DNA of 39,635 nt. It comes from an uncultured Clostridia bacterium (GTDB lineage Bacteria; Bacillota; Clostridia; Lachnospirales; Lachnospiraceae). Positions within the stretch are counted from its first letter, which is position 1; each line of letters begins with the position of its first letter. This document shows positions 1 to 7,294 of this stretch, in pieces. The notes under the pieces are model-generated. The model did no database searches. It worked only from the letters and a program-made list of their open reading frames with translations, and was not told the origin of the DNA. The translations under genes and the position numbers were made by a program. The DNA is taken from the NCBI GenBank assembly GCA_947643415.1, contig CANRWA010000034.1, positions 1 through 39,635 on the forward strand. Direction: 5' to 3'.

Positions 1-91
1 TCTGTTCTTTTTCTTTACTGAACAGTGCCTCATAATGTTCGCTATGCAGATAATATGCGAAACCATTCGCAGCGAAATTAACTGTTGTCAT
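1..91 (-). CDS. Unknown protein, 3' end outside window
   Basis: An ATG at 91 is preceded by a good ribosome binding site (AAAGGA about seven bases upstream) and opens a frame that stays open for 30 codons and runs off the left edge. The visible N-terminus begins MTTVNFAANGFAYYLHSEHY and continues with an acidic and lysine-rich stretch. I do not recognise the family. It lies downstream of the DUF5348 gene on the same strand, and a TATAAT (plus-strand 171-176) lies in the gap, so it may have its own promoter. The ribosome binding site and the clean frame make it likely real, but function cannot be read from 30 residues. Confidence 0.55.
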   Translation of the reverse strand, partial: MTTVNFAANGFAYYLHSEHYEALFSKEKEQ

Positions 92-170
92 GATCTTTTC
101 CTTTCTGGACTCATCCGGTCCGCTTCGTTTTCTAACTGTAACCACTATAACACCAATTCTTCGGTTTGTC

Positions 171-176
171 ATTATA
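171..176 (-). promoter_or_regulatory. Possible -10 element for the left-edge gene
   Basis: On the minus strand TATAAT lies in an AT-rich stretch about 80 bases upstream of the ATG at 91. No convincing -35 was seen, so this is only a candidate promoter. Confidence 0.3.
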
Positions 177-204
177 CTGATAATATAATTTTACAGACAG
201 TCTA

Positions 205-435
205 CTACATCCTTATCTCCAGCCCGTCCAGCTTCAGTCCCGGCGCCCCGACCAGATACCATTCCCTGTCCATGCCCATCTCCACACGGGCGGGAATCCA
301 AACTCCATTCAGCTTAAACTCGAAGACCTCCCCACAGTGGATGCCGCCATAATCACGCTTATCGCCGTCCTCATCAATATAGTGGAAATTGTACCTCCCG
401 CTTCCCTTATCATAAAACAATGTACCCTGCTTCAT
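205..435 (-). CDS. DUF5348 family small protein
   Basis: A 76-residue protein beginning MKQGTLFYDKGSGRYNFHYI and ending in a block with GEVFEFKLNGVWIPARVEMG and YLVGAPGLKLDGLEIRM. This pattern matches the DUF5348 family, small beta-rich proteins common on conjugative elements of Firmicutes; no biochemical role is known to me. The start at 435 has an AAGGAGGG site six bases upstream. It lies 120 bases downstream of the 146-residue unknown gene; the gap is AT-rich and may hold a promoter. The family assignment is by recognised sequence pattern. Confidence 0.8.
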   Translation of the reverse strand: MKQGTLFYDKGSGRYNFHYIDEDGDKRDYGGIHCGEVFEFKLNGVWIPARVEMGMDREWYLVGAPGLKLDGLEIRM

Positions 436-554
436 AAACAGCCCTCCTTAAAATTGTTTCTATATAATAAATAAAGACTCCCCTGCTTCTATTTCCTTGA
501 AATTTTCCGCAAGTTTTTTATAAATTTTATCTAAACAGAAAAGTCCGCTGCGGT

Positions 555-995
555 CTATTCCTTCTCCCTGTCAGTCATATCCGCACAGACATTCTTTATG
601 GAATTGAACGTCACCTGAAGCATGTGGGACCAGTTTTCCCCCGCCCTGCAAAGGACATCCAGCTTCTGCACCAGCACTGGCAGATAATATTCAATACTCT
701 TATCACTCTTTTCATCCATATTCCCAGCCGAAAATCCCACATTAACCTCGTCAATTCCGGCACCCAGGATCACATCCAGGTTCTCTGCAATCGTTCCCAG
801 TATGACCTTCTCCAACTGGTCTGCCGTCTGGAAAAACAGGAAGGTTTCAAACTCCTCCCCGGATGCCAGCACATAAAAGATATTCCTGCCGTTGACGCCA
901 AACGCCACATCCGCATCCCATTCATTAAAATAGTCCCTGTACTTTTCCATGACCTGCAATATCTTTTCCTTCTCCATAACCTTTTCCTCGCTCAT
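555..995 (-). CDS. Unknown acidic protein, coupled to recombinase
   Basis: A 146-residue, acidic, soluble protein with no signal peptide or membrane segment. I do not recognise its family. Notable blocks are an N-terminal charged helix (MEKEKILQVMEKYRDYFNEW) and a central mixed alpha/beta part with FLFFQTADQLEKVILGTIAE. Its ATG overlaps the TGA stop of the serine recombinase by four bases (ATGA), and an AGGAGG lies in the end of the recombinase gene, so the two are translationally coupled. The pairing suggests an element-maintenance role, but this is inference only. Confidence 0.7.
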   Translation of the reverse strand: MSEEKVMEKEKILQVMEKYRDYFNEWDADVAFGVNGRNIFYVLASGEEFETFLFFQTADQLEKVILGTIAENLDVILGAGIDEVNVGFSAGNMDEKSDKSIEYYLPVLVQKLDVLCRAGENWSHMLQVTFNSIKNVCADMTDREKE

Positions 996-1627
996 AACTT
1001 TTCCTCCTCTGCACCTTTCAGCTCTGCTTCATACTTTTTGACCAGCCGGTAGAAACTGTCCTTTTTCAGTCCTGTAAGTGTCATAGCCTCCTTTGCGGAG
1101 ATCACGCCGCCTTTCCATCTTTCGTAACAGTCCTCCCAGTTCTCCGGGTACTCCACCCTTGGCCTGCCCAGGTGCTTCCCGCCTGCCTTTGCAACCTCTA
1201 TTCCCTGCCGCTGCAGCTCATGCCGCTCTGTCCAGTCTTCGTCCGCCACATAAGCGAACACTGCCAGCACCACATCCGTGATCAGCTGCCCCACCAGCTC
1301 CTTTGACTGTGTGGTATCCAGGATGGGCATGGATGTCACCCGGATATCAGCACCAATCTCTTTTGTGATGTGGAACCACTCCTTGTAGATTTCGCTGTAG
1401 TTCCTCCCGAACCGCTTCAGTTCCGTCACCACCAGCAGGTCGCCTTCCCGCAGGATGTTGTCAACCAGGGAGCGGTACACCGGGCGCTCAAACTGCCTCC
1501 CTGACTCCTTCTCCACATATATGTCACGCTCGTCGATACCCTCCTCGTCCCGCAGGATATGTACCTGCCGGTCCAGGTTCTGCTCCCGGCTGCTCACACG
1601 GGCATAGCCAAATTTCTTTGCCGCCAT
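992..1627 (-). CDS. Small serine recombinase (resolvase/invertase)
   Basis: A 211-residue site-specific recombinase. The N-terminal catalytic domain (about residues 5-140) starts FGYARVSSREQNLDRQ, with the nucleophile serine expected at residue 12, and has the LKRFGR arginine motif near residues 70-75. A short C-terminal helix-turn-helix follows (about 165-200: AKEAMTLTGLKKDSFYRLVKKY), as in Tn3-type resolvases and Hin-like invertases. The chosen ATG has GGAGG seven to eight bases upstream; a longer frame begins at 1699 but would run through the res-like repeats. The res-like site at 1654-1778 abuts the gene, which is usual for resolvases. It probably resolves element multimers or inverts or excises a segment. 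Confidence 0.9.
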   Translation of the reverse strand: MAAKKFGYARVSSREQNLDRQVHILRDEEGIDERDIYVEKESGRQFERPVYRSLVDNILREGDLLVVTELKRFGRNYSEIYKEWFHITKEIGADIRVTSMPILDTTQSKELVGQLITDVVLAVFAYVADEDWTERHELQRQGIEVAKAGGKHLGRPRVEYPENWEDCYERWKGGVISAKEAMTLTGLKKDSFYRLVKKYEAELKGAEEEKL

Positions 1628-1653
1628 GATGCGCCTCCTTTCCATAAACTTTC

Positions 1654-1778
1654 GTGTCGCTAAAGGTATACCTTTGGAGATATGTCTTCCGGCAGGCATA
1701 TCCCCCTGTTTTTCTGTCGCAGAAGGTCTGTTTTCATTATTGCGACATCGCAGGGATGCCGGATACCTTTAGCGACAC
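1654..1778. promoter_or_regulatory. Candidate res site of the serine recombinase
   Basis: A perfect 16-base inverted repeat (GTGTCGCTAAAGGTAT at 1654-1669; its complement at 1763-1778) frames the region. TGTCGC occurs four times: direct at 1655 and 1715, inverted at 1742-1747 and 1772-1777. The inner pair spans 33 bp (1715-1747), a size like res subsites. AAAGGTATACCTTT (1662-1675) is a perfect palindrome. TGTC...GACA subsites next to the gene are typical of Tn3-family resolvase targets, so binding here probably also represses the recombinase promoter. Confidence 0.6.
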
Positions 1779-1869
1779 ATCATTTTATACGCAGGGGACG
1801 CCCAAAACACAGCAGCCCCCTGCAGAATTACCCGGTATGCCTATCCGGTCCCCAAAGTTCCGGCACCGG

Positions 1870-2061
1870 CTAAACCCTGAATTTCCGGATACAGTTTAAC
1901 AGGGTTGCCGAAAGCTCCTGGTACAGATCCTCCTCAAATACGTTCTGCTCCATGGCATTCTTGATCAGCAGCGGGCGGTACATCCTGAAGATCTCCTCCT
2001 GCGCCGCCTTATCCCCTGCCTTTGCCTGCTCCAACAGTTTCTCAAATTCCATCTTTCCCAT
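1870..2061 (-). CDS. Helix-turn-helix / sigma region-2-like small protein (Tn916 Orf8-like)
   Basis: A 63-residue protein, MGKMEFEKLLEQAKAGDKAA followed by QEEIFRMYRPLLIKNAMEQN and LYQELSATLLNCIRKF. This resembles the small conjugative-transposon proteins beside the sigma-like regulator in Tn916 (orf8 type), which carry the equivalent of sigma region 2. It overlaps the 3' end of the sigma gene by 20 bases. AAGGAG lies four bases before the ATG. A second ATG at 2052 has poorer spacing. It probably acts with the neighbouring sigma-like protein as a split regulator of element genes; that is inference from family context. Confidence 0.7.
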   Translation of the reverse strand: MGKMEFEKLLEQAKAGDKAAQEEIFRMYRPLLIKNAMEQNVFEEDLYQELSATLLNCIRKFRV

Positions 2062-2485
2062 TCATCTCCTTCCGCAATTTCCTGAGTACATAGTAATATG
2101 CCATCTCAGCCTGTTTTGCCTCCATATGGAACCGCTCTCCCAGTTCCGCAAAAGTAAGCTCCCCATAAACCCTGGCAAACAGGATCTCCCTGTCCCTGCC
2201 TTTCAGCCGGCTTATTGCCTTTGCCAGGTGGTCGCTCTCCAGCCGGGCCAGCAGCTCTTCGTACCTCTGCCAGTCCCGGAAGATAAAATCCGTATATTCA
2301 TTTATATAGGCGCGGTACTGCTCGTCAAAGTCCGTATAGTTGCGCTCCAGCAGATCCTCCTGTGCAAGGTCCATGCCCTGCAGCCGGTATTTCCGTTCCC
2401 AGTATTTCTTCCGCGTATTCCCCACTGCCGCCACAAGGTATGCGGTAAAGCGGTTCTGTACGGAATCCGTATGTTTTTCTTTCAT
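2042..2485 (-). CDS. Sigma-70-like regulator (Tn916 Orf7-like)
   Basis: A 147-residue sigma-70-family protein. Residues about 85-145 form the region-4 DNA-binding part: LAKAISRLKGRDREILFARVYGELTFAELGERFHMEAKQAEMAYYYVLRKLRKEM, the usual sigma-4 helix-turn-helix. The N-terminus (about 1-80) is unlike a full sigma region 2, as in Tn916 Orf7-type proteins. The ATG has GGAGG eight bases upstream. With the small downstream gene it forms a two-gene unit, which in Tn916-like elements regulates transfer genes. It is transcribed toward the recombinase. Confidence 0.8.
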   Translation of the reverse strand: MKEKHTDSVQNRFTAYLVAAVGNTRKKYWERKYRLQGMDLAQEDLLERNYTDFDEQYRAYINEYTDFIFRDWQRYEELLARLESDHLAKAISRLKGRDREILFARVYGELTFAELGERFHMEAKQAEMAYYYVLRKLRKEMNGKDGI

Positions 2486-2658
2486 CCTTTCGTCCTCCAG
2501 TCATTTCCTGCTGCGTTAAGACCGCAGGACAGGAGGCCCCCTGATGGTACAGGCTCCAACTACCCTGACTGCAAAAGAAAAAGAACCATTATCCTCCCCA
2601 AATGCCGGATAACCGTTCTTTTCCCATGATTTTCTGCTTTCCACAAAATAGTAGCGTA

Positions 2659-2778
2659 TTACGCTACCATAAAGGGGCTGTCGTATCCCATAAAAGAATA
2701 TGATTTTTTTAACGAAATTCCCCTGCCGATGCCCAGCTTAAGACCATTCCCCAATGTCTGCCATGCGTCCTCTCCCAT
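2659..2778 (-). CDS. Doubtful 39-codon frame, possible gene remnant
   Basis: The frame begins with ATG at 2778 and ends with TAA inside the palindrome at 2651-2667. Its product ends LKKSYSFMGYDSPFMVA and has a protein-like composition, but no ribosome binding site precedes it. It may be the 3' remnant of a larger gene or a chance frame. I do not recognise a family. Confidence 0.2.
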   Translation of the reverse strand: MGEDAWQTLGNGLKLGIGRGISLKKSYSFMGYDSPFMVA

Positions 2779-2788
2779 GGCACAAAAA

Positions 2789-2849
2789 AGACACCCAAAT
2801 AAGACTCTGATGAACCATGTTTTTTTGTTCACCAGAAATCTGGGTGTCT
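2789..2849. repeat. Inverted repeat with nested stem
   Basis: AGACACCCA at 2789-2797 pairs perfectly with TGGGTGTCT at 2841-2849. Inside, CTGATGAAC and GTTCACCAG pair with one mismatch around a run of T. The nested stem could be a terminator, an operator or an old transposon end; nothing decides between them. Confidence 0.45.
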
Positions 2850-2855
2850 GGTAGT

Positions 2856-2920
2856 TTATTACACTATTTTTTAGTGTGTTATTACCATTTTTACTTTTAT
2901 GAGGTATGGCAATACACTAC
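2856..2920 (+). promoter_or_regulatory. Candidate operator of the Xre gene
   Basis: ACACTA and TAGTGT form a six-base stem around a T loop near 2861-2877, and TACACTA appears again near 2913, just before the AGGAGG of the Xre gene. Repeats of this kind next to an Xre start are typical autoregulatory operators; binding is inferred. Confidence 0.35.
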
Positions 2921-2938
2921 TATTAGGAGGTGATTAAG

Positions 2939-3325
2939 ATGTCTCTATCAATCAAAGATGCCCGTATATTCAGTGTTGCCCTAAAGAATGCAAGGAAAAA
3001 GAGGAAACTCACACAGGCTGAGTGTGCGGAGCTGCTCGGCCACTCTGTTTCCTTCCAAAAGGATTTGGAGCGCTGCCGCTGCTCTACAAGCATTGAAGGT
3101 TTTTACCATATCTGCAGGACTCTCAATATATCTGCAGATGACTGTATTTTTCAGGACGAATACGACAGGACCGGCTCTACATACCAAACTCTGTTGCGGC
3201 TGCTCCCACGGTGCGATGAAAAAGCCCTGGCCGCCCTTGCAGCCGCTGCAGCTGTACTTGCAGATGTAGGTCCCGATAACCAACCTGTGGAAACATCGAA
3301 GGACATTACCAGCAGTCAAACGTAG
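2939..3325 (+). CDS. Xre-family transcriptional regulator
   Basis: A 128-residue protein with a helix-turn-helix of Xre type at about residues 8-65 (ALKNARKKRKLTQAECAELL followed by the recognition part and ICRTLNISADD). The C-terminal third is alanine-rich (EKALAALAAAAAVLADVG), probably a dimerisation helix. AGGAGG at 2925-2930 lies eight bases from the ATG at 2939; a GTG at 2930 overlaps that site and is rejected. It is the only plus-strand gene in the left 20 kb and diverges from the sigma-like pair, so it may repress it and itself through the intervening palindromes. In many Xre proteins the HTH lacks the usual conserved glycine turn; here the turn reads GHSVSFQKDLERC. Confidence 0.8.
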   Translation: MSLSIKDARIFSVALKNARKKRKLTQAECAELLGHSVSFQKDLERCRCSTSIEGFYHICRTLNISADDCIFQDEYDRTGSTYQTLLRLLPRCDEKALAALAAAAAVLADVGPDNQPVETSKDITSSQT

Positions 3326-3734
3326 TATATCGTAAAAAACAGAAAAGCCCGCTGTTCAGATTTTGTTATCTGCTCCGCTGGCTTTTCTACGCTGTTTCAT
3401 GGAGAAACTCCCCATGCCTGTTTTTAAGTGATGAAATAAGTTTCAGCTGAATGATCTACAAATATCTATGTCCCGCTTCCGGGACGGATTCCCCTTAATC
3501 CATAATCTTTGCAGAAAGCTGTCTCCTGCTTTCTATATGACTTCCTTTCTACGGGCTGCAGTGCAGCCTTCCTGTAAAACGCTCCTTTCTTTGTGCGGTG
3601 GATATTTTTATTTGCGAATACCCTGAAATTGCCACAATAGCATGTTACCCTTTCATTATAGATGTAAAGCCGAAAAAGTCTCCAGCTTTGCCCCCACATA
3701 CAGGTTTTCTCCCTGAAATACAGACATATCCCCT
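3326..3734. other. Intergenic region, no supported gene
   Basis: A 409-base gap after the Xre gene. A hairpin at 3341-3388 lies at its left end. The rest has a 77-codon minus-strand frame (3466-3699) whose composition and lack of a ribosome binding site argue against coding. The region borders the solute-binding-protein remnant and probably marks the edge of an inserted segment. Confidence 0.5.
3341..3388 (+). terminator. Candidate terminator after the Xre gene
   Basis: AGAAAAGCC (3341-3349) pairs with GGCTTTTCT (3380-3388), with an inner CAGAT/ATCTG stem. It lies 15 bases after the Xre stop. No clean T-run follows on the plus strand, so strength and direction are uncertain. Confidence 0.4.
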
Positions 3735-3995
3735 TTACTTCATCTGCTCCTGAAGGTACAAGCCTACTCTGTTCTGGGTCACGCCTACCACGCTCTCCAT
3801 ATCCTTCTGCCCCCGAAAATAACCTTCAGCCTCCTCATAGACGATATTCATGACAGTCATATCATTAAATGCAAAATGATGTATCCCTTCAATAAAGCCT
3901 GCTGTCCTGTCAAGCAGCCCGCTCTGGTAATCCTCCGTCAGTAAATGTCTTGCAAATGACCATGCTCCATCCAGATGTAATATTTTCAATGAGAA
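3735..3995 (-). pseudogene. C-terminal remnant of an ABC solute-binding protein
   Basis: About 86 residues, from FSLKILHLDGAWSFARHLLT to the end, read like the C-terminus of a family-1 extracellular sugar-binding lipoprotein. The W-x-F-x-R-x-L-L-T-E-x-Y-Q block is followed by a final helix with EEAEGYFRGQKDMESVVGVT and QNRVGLYLQEQ, the usual ending of these proteins. The N-terminal 300 or more residues, signal peptide and lipobox are missing, and the frame enters directly from the end of the methyltransferase gene. It therefore looks like a gene cut by insertion of the methyltransferase-kinase segment. The family match is by recognised pattern. Confidence 0.55.
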
Positions 3996-3996
3996 T

Positions 3997-4665
3997 TCAT
4001 TTAATCCCCCAAAGACCGACCTGCATATTTGAAAGCCATAATATCTCAACCGCTTTAAACCCACAATTTCGCATTAGTTCCATATTCTCTGATACCGAAA
4101 TCGGAAAGTAATCTTCCCCATAACGTTTTATATGCTTCTCGCACTCCCCAAAACTTTTTCCTTGCCTTATTTGGTATGCTTTCCACTTTTCCAAATAAAC
4201 CGTTTTCCCTAAATCAGTAAATGGTGCAAAATTTTCAAAACTAACAAATATACCGTTATCCTTTAATGCCCTATATATATTCTGCAGAGCTATCTGGCGT
4301 TCAGCCATATGAAGATAATGATTTACCTGTATGGCTGTAATAACATCAAATTCCTTGGCATAAACCAACTTTTGAACATCACAAACGGAAAATTCTGCAT
4401 TATGACACTTAAATCGTTCTTTTGCAATTCTTATCATTTCATCAGATGAATCACAAAAAACAATTTTTTCAATTTCAACATTTTCAAATGCGATACTCCC
4501 CATCTTTCCGGTTCCGCAGCCAATATCAAGCCAGCTTACTGCATCACACTTTAAAATTTTTACTAAATCTATGACCTGTTCATAAAATTCATCATAATAC
4601 GGGAGAGTTTGCTTGATTTTTCTATCATACTCGTCTGACCTAAATGCAGATTTATTATCGTTCAT
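3997..4665 (-). CDS. Class I SAM-dependent methyltransferase
   Basis: A 222-residue methyltransferase of the small-molecule type. Motif I is WLDIGCGTGKMG at about residues 45-56; the acidic strand-2 end is IVFCDSSDEMI; motif III/IV region is FDVITAIQVNHYL; post-motif is IYRALKDNGIFVSFENFAPF. It ends LSNMQVGLWGIK, a usual end for this group, so the protein is complete. AAAGGTGA precedes the ATG. It starts 34 bases after the kinase-like gene and is probably cotranscribed with it. The substrate cannot be told from sequence; possibilities include a natural-product or antibiotic-modifying role. Confidence 0.85.
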   Translation of the reverse strand: MNDNKSAFRSDEYDRKIKQTLPYYDEFYEQVIDLVKILKCDAVSWLDIGCGTGKMGSIAFENVEIEKIVFCDSSDEMIRIAKERFKCHNAEFSVCDVQKLVYAKEFDVITAIQVNHYLHMAERQIALQNIYRALKDNGIFVSFENFAPFTDLGKTVYLEKWKAYQIRQGKSFGECEKHIKRYGEDYFPISVSENMELMRNCGFKAVEILWLSNMQVGLWGIK

Positions 4666-4699
4666 AGGCTGTCACCTTTCACACAGATTAAAACCTGAA

Positions 4700-5236
4700 T
4701 CATGTATGTTCTTTCACATATTGCAGGAACTCAGGAGTTTTTGACCAGTATTTAATGCCCCAATTTTCAAAATTCCATTCATCCATGTATTCATTGCACT
4801 CAAAATCAATATAATAAATTACTTCATTCTGCACTACAAAGTTTGTCGGAAAATAATCTATATTTATATGGGCAGCATATAGTAAAGCACACATACTGCG
4901 CAACTGATCGACATAAACGGATTTCATCTTATCCTGCAAAATCAACTCGTAAATGGTATCACCGTCAATAAACTCTTTTAAAATGCGTTCATTCTTTACA
5001 TCAACATCAATCATAACAGGAATCTTTATCCCGATTTCCTTTAGCCGATTATAGTCGTTTATTTCTGCCTCAACCTTATTCCCAAACTGGTAATAGTCAC
5101 AAGGTTCATGATGGATTTGCTTGAGAACGTACTTTTGAGTTCCGTCGCTTGCCAGATAAGAATACCCACCTTTTCCCTTTCCTAATAACTTGAATATTTC
5201 ATACTCTTTTTCATTTACAACCAGTTTCTTTTCCAT
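4700..5236 (-). CDS. Protein-kinase-like / aminoglycoside-phosphotransferase-fold protein
   Basis: A 178-residue, compact kinase-fold protein. Visible motifs are a glycine-rich loop (LLGKGKGGYSY, residues 18-26), the ATP lysine in YVLKQI (about 39), a catalytic loop HINIDYFPTNFV (123-134, with Asp127 and Asn132), and the metal-binding IDFE (about 143-146). It is shorter than a eukaryote-type kinase (about 260), like lipopolysaccharide-kinase or RIO-like minimal kinases in bacteria. The ATG at 5236 is preferred over a GTG at 5245 because AGAGGA is too close to the latter. Neighbour of the methyltransferase; substrate unknown. Confidence 0.75.
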   Translation of the reverse strand: MEKKLVVNEKEYEIFKLLGKGKGGYSYLASDGTQKYVLKQIHHEPCDYYQFGNKVEAEINDYNRLKEIGIKIPVMIDVDVKNERILKEFIDGDTIYELILQDKMKSVYVDQLRSMCALLYAAHINIDYFPTNFVVQNEVIYYIDFECNEYMDEWNFENWGIKYWSKTPEFLQYVKEHT

Positions 5237-5308
5237 AATTGTCACGTTCCTCTATTAGCTTCCAGTTTTATCAACAACACCCTTCAAAGCGTGTACTGTA
5301 CTTCTTCT

Positions 5309-6322
5309 TTAAATGCTAAATTCCGCTATAAAAGTATAATCTGTAAAATCCCCGGTTCCCCTAAAATCCGTAACAGTTTTTACAATACGGTATCTGCCCG
5401 GTTCCAGCTTCCCATAGAGCCATTCAAAGTCAATAACCGCTTCATAGGGTGAATCTTTCTGAACCATATAAGCAATCGCATTAAAAGCAGCATTGTCAAT
5501 TACTTCATCCAGTTCCCTCCACTCACCAGTTTCTTCATCCTGCATTTCCAGACAGAAGTCCTCTCCACACTGTATATCCTTATCTGTGTCATTCACAATC
5601 CTGACGGTAACACTGGTATCGGAACATTCTGTCACTTCCATCGTTACTCCGTCCAACGGTAATAATACATCGGTATCCGCATTTCTTATGGAGATAAGTG
5701 TTCCATAGTGCGGTGCCGGCTCTGTAAAATCACCGGAACAAGTAATAAGCACTTCTGCACCTATCTTTAATGCCCAATCTTCTTCACCTTCCGGCAATTC
5801 AAAAAATACCACTTCATACGGAATTACTTCTTCTCCCAGCGTTTTTACACAAACAACAGGCACTAATGACTCAACAGTATGGTCAACGATTATCCCAGTA
5901 AAGGTAATAGCATTTTCATTATAAAATGGAGTGCCTAAATACCATTCGTTCTTATATAAAACTGCTATTCCGCCCTCCACTTGTGCATATGGCATTCCCA
6001 ATTCAGGATTAAAATTAGTTTCTCCGTTATTTTCCGGAAAAGTACCTGTATATGACTCTGTATATCCGATAATCGCACTTTCATCAACTTCTGTGGGCAT
6101 AGGATTACCCTCTACCAGATAAACCGTGTCATTTACCATAATCGCTGCCGGATAGTCTGCAATACCATCTGTTGCTATGTTTTCCTCTGTATCGTTCTGT
6201 CCGGCATTTTCCGACATTTGACTATCTGCACCAGCGGGAGTCTCTGCACTGTTTGAAGCTCCACACCCTGTTATCAACAAAACACATGCTGTTACTATAG
6301 TAAATGCTATTCGTTTTCCCAT
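5309..6322 (-). CDS. Lipoprotein with a C-terminal bacterial Ig-like domain
   Basis: A 337-residue surface lipoprotein. Residues 1-20 are a type II signal peptide with lipobox ITGC (cysteine 20), followed by a Ser/Glu/Asp-rich linker. Residues about 50-215 are of unknown fold. The C-terminus (about 225-337), with VTVRIVNDTDKDIQCGEDFC, VIDFEWLYGKLEPGRYRIVK and a final TFIAEFSI, resembles the Ig-like domain Big_14. AAAGGAGG precedes the ATG. A second lipoprotein gene lies upstream on the same strand. Such proteins are anchored on the outer face of the membrane; the ligand is unknown. Confidence 0.8.
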   Translation of the reverse strand: MGKRIAFTIVTACVLLITGCGASNSAETPAGADSQMSENAGQNDTEENIATDGIADYPAAIMVNDTVYLVEGNPMPTEVDESAIIGYTESYTGTFPENNGETNFNPELGMPYAQVEGGIAVLYKNEWYLGTPFYNENAITFTGIIVDHTVESLVPVVCVKTLGEEVIPYEVVFFELPEGEEDWALKIGAEVLITCSGDFTEPAPHYGTLISIRNADTDVLLPLDGVTMEVTECSDTSVTVRIVNDTDKDIQCGEDFCLEMQDEETGEWRELDEVIDNAAFNAIAYMVQKDSPYEAVIDFEWLYGKLEPGRYRIVKTVTDFRGTGDFTDYTFIAEFSI

Positions 6323-6405
6323 ACTGCCTCCTTTCAGTCAGTCCAGCTTATAGATAATGCTCAATGCAACTTTGGGAATAGATTCAGAAATTTCTTTAAC
6401 TTCTC

Positions 6406-7209
6406 CTATGATTGCAAATTTGTATTCTCTGGCAATGAAACCATAATACCAAATGTATCCGCTAATTCTTCGGCATTGATATCAGAATATTCTGTCTCTT
6501 CCATTGTTGCACCATCTAAGTAGGACGCGCCACCTAAAATCCTGGGCAATGCCTTTGCCACTTCTTCCTCAGTCATATAAGTAACACTCGTGATTTCTCC
6601 CCCTGCATTCCGGATAACCTTAATGCTGACTGCTCCTTTTGAATCTGTATTAAGCCTATAAACGGAACTGTCAGGACGCTCATCCTTGATAATATATACC
6701 AACTCACCCTGGTAATAATAGAAATTATCCTCTTTTTCAATACCATAAGCCGCATACTCTTCCAGAAGCGCCTTATCTTCCCAATCTTCTTGACCGTCTT
6801 GATTAGCTTCCAAAATTGTTGACAGAACATCACTTATCACTTCCATATCAATACTTCCGTTCATAGCTGTCCAGAAATAGCTGTTGTATATGATCGTGTC
6901 ATCACTCATAACGGAGATAGTTTCCATCACATCGCCATTCATATCATACCATGAAATCATGGAACCAAAGCCGTTTGTATCTTCGCTCGATTCTCCTCTT
7001 TCAAACTGAATAGATGTAATATTGTCCGTAATCTGCTGCATTATATCTTCGTCCGTGACTTCCTTCTTCTCTCCACTAATAGATGTGACAGTGATTTTTT
7101 GAGGACTTTCAAACGAAAAAGTTTTTGTTTCAGGAGCAGAAGAGCATCCTCCCAGTATTATCATGCATACACATAGTAATGCCAAACCTGCTGTAATTGA
7201 TTTTTTCAT
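6406..7209 (-). CDS. Putative lipoprotein of unknown function
   Basis: A 267-residue protein with a clear type II signal peptide and lipobox LGGC (cysteine 22), then an acidic, soluble domain. A repeated theme is (D/S)xxTIIYNSYF and YYYQGELVYIIKDER, suggesting beta strands. I do not recognise the family. AAGGGAG precedes the ATG. It is followed by the Ig-like lipoprotein after 83 bases and may be cotranscribed with it. It is placed downstream of the LytTR-linked exporter cluster but 85 bases separate them, so it may or may not belong to that operon. Confidence 0.7.
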   Translation of the reverse strand: MKKSITAGLALLCVCMIILGGCSSAPETKTFSFESPQKITVTSISGEKKEVTDEDIMQQITDNITSIQFERGESSEDTNGFGSMISWYDMNGDVMETISVMSDDTIIYNSYFWTAMNGSIDMEVISDVLSTILEANQDGQEDWEDKALLEEYAAYGIEKEDNFYYYQGELVYIIKDERPDSSVYRLNTDSKGAVSIKVIRNAGGEITSVTYMTEEEVAKALPRILGGASYLDGATMEETEYSDINAEELADTFGIMVSLPENTNLQS

Positions 7210-7294
7210 AAAAAACTACTCCCTTCTCTGTCTGTCAATTTGATACAAGACAACCTATGTCATTCAAAGCCGCCTGTGCTAAGTCCTAGTATTA

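Larger units (their letters stand above)
2486..2938. other. Intergenic region between the sigma-like gene and the Xre gene
   Basis: A 453-base gap between divergent genes. It holds the leader of the sigma-like gene (with a GGAGCC/GGCCTCC dyad), a palindrome at 2651-2667 (GTAGCGTA T TACGCTAC), a 39-codon minus-strand frame at 2659-2778, a dyad at 2789-2849 and ACACTA repeats just before the plus-strand Xre gene. The palindromes suggest operators for the regulators at the two ends. No insertion sequence was recognised. Confidence 0.5.

Noticed and set aside
2690-2720. GGGGCTGTCGTA resembling an IS1182-type end
   Set aside because: No transposase or matching second end was seen, and the motif lies inside a protein-like frame.
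3466-3699. Minus-strand 77-codon frame
   Set aside because: Atypical composition, no ribosome binding site and no recognisable protein pattern.
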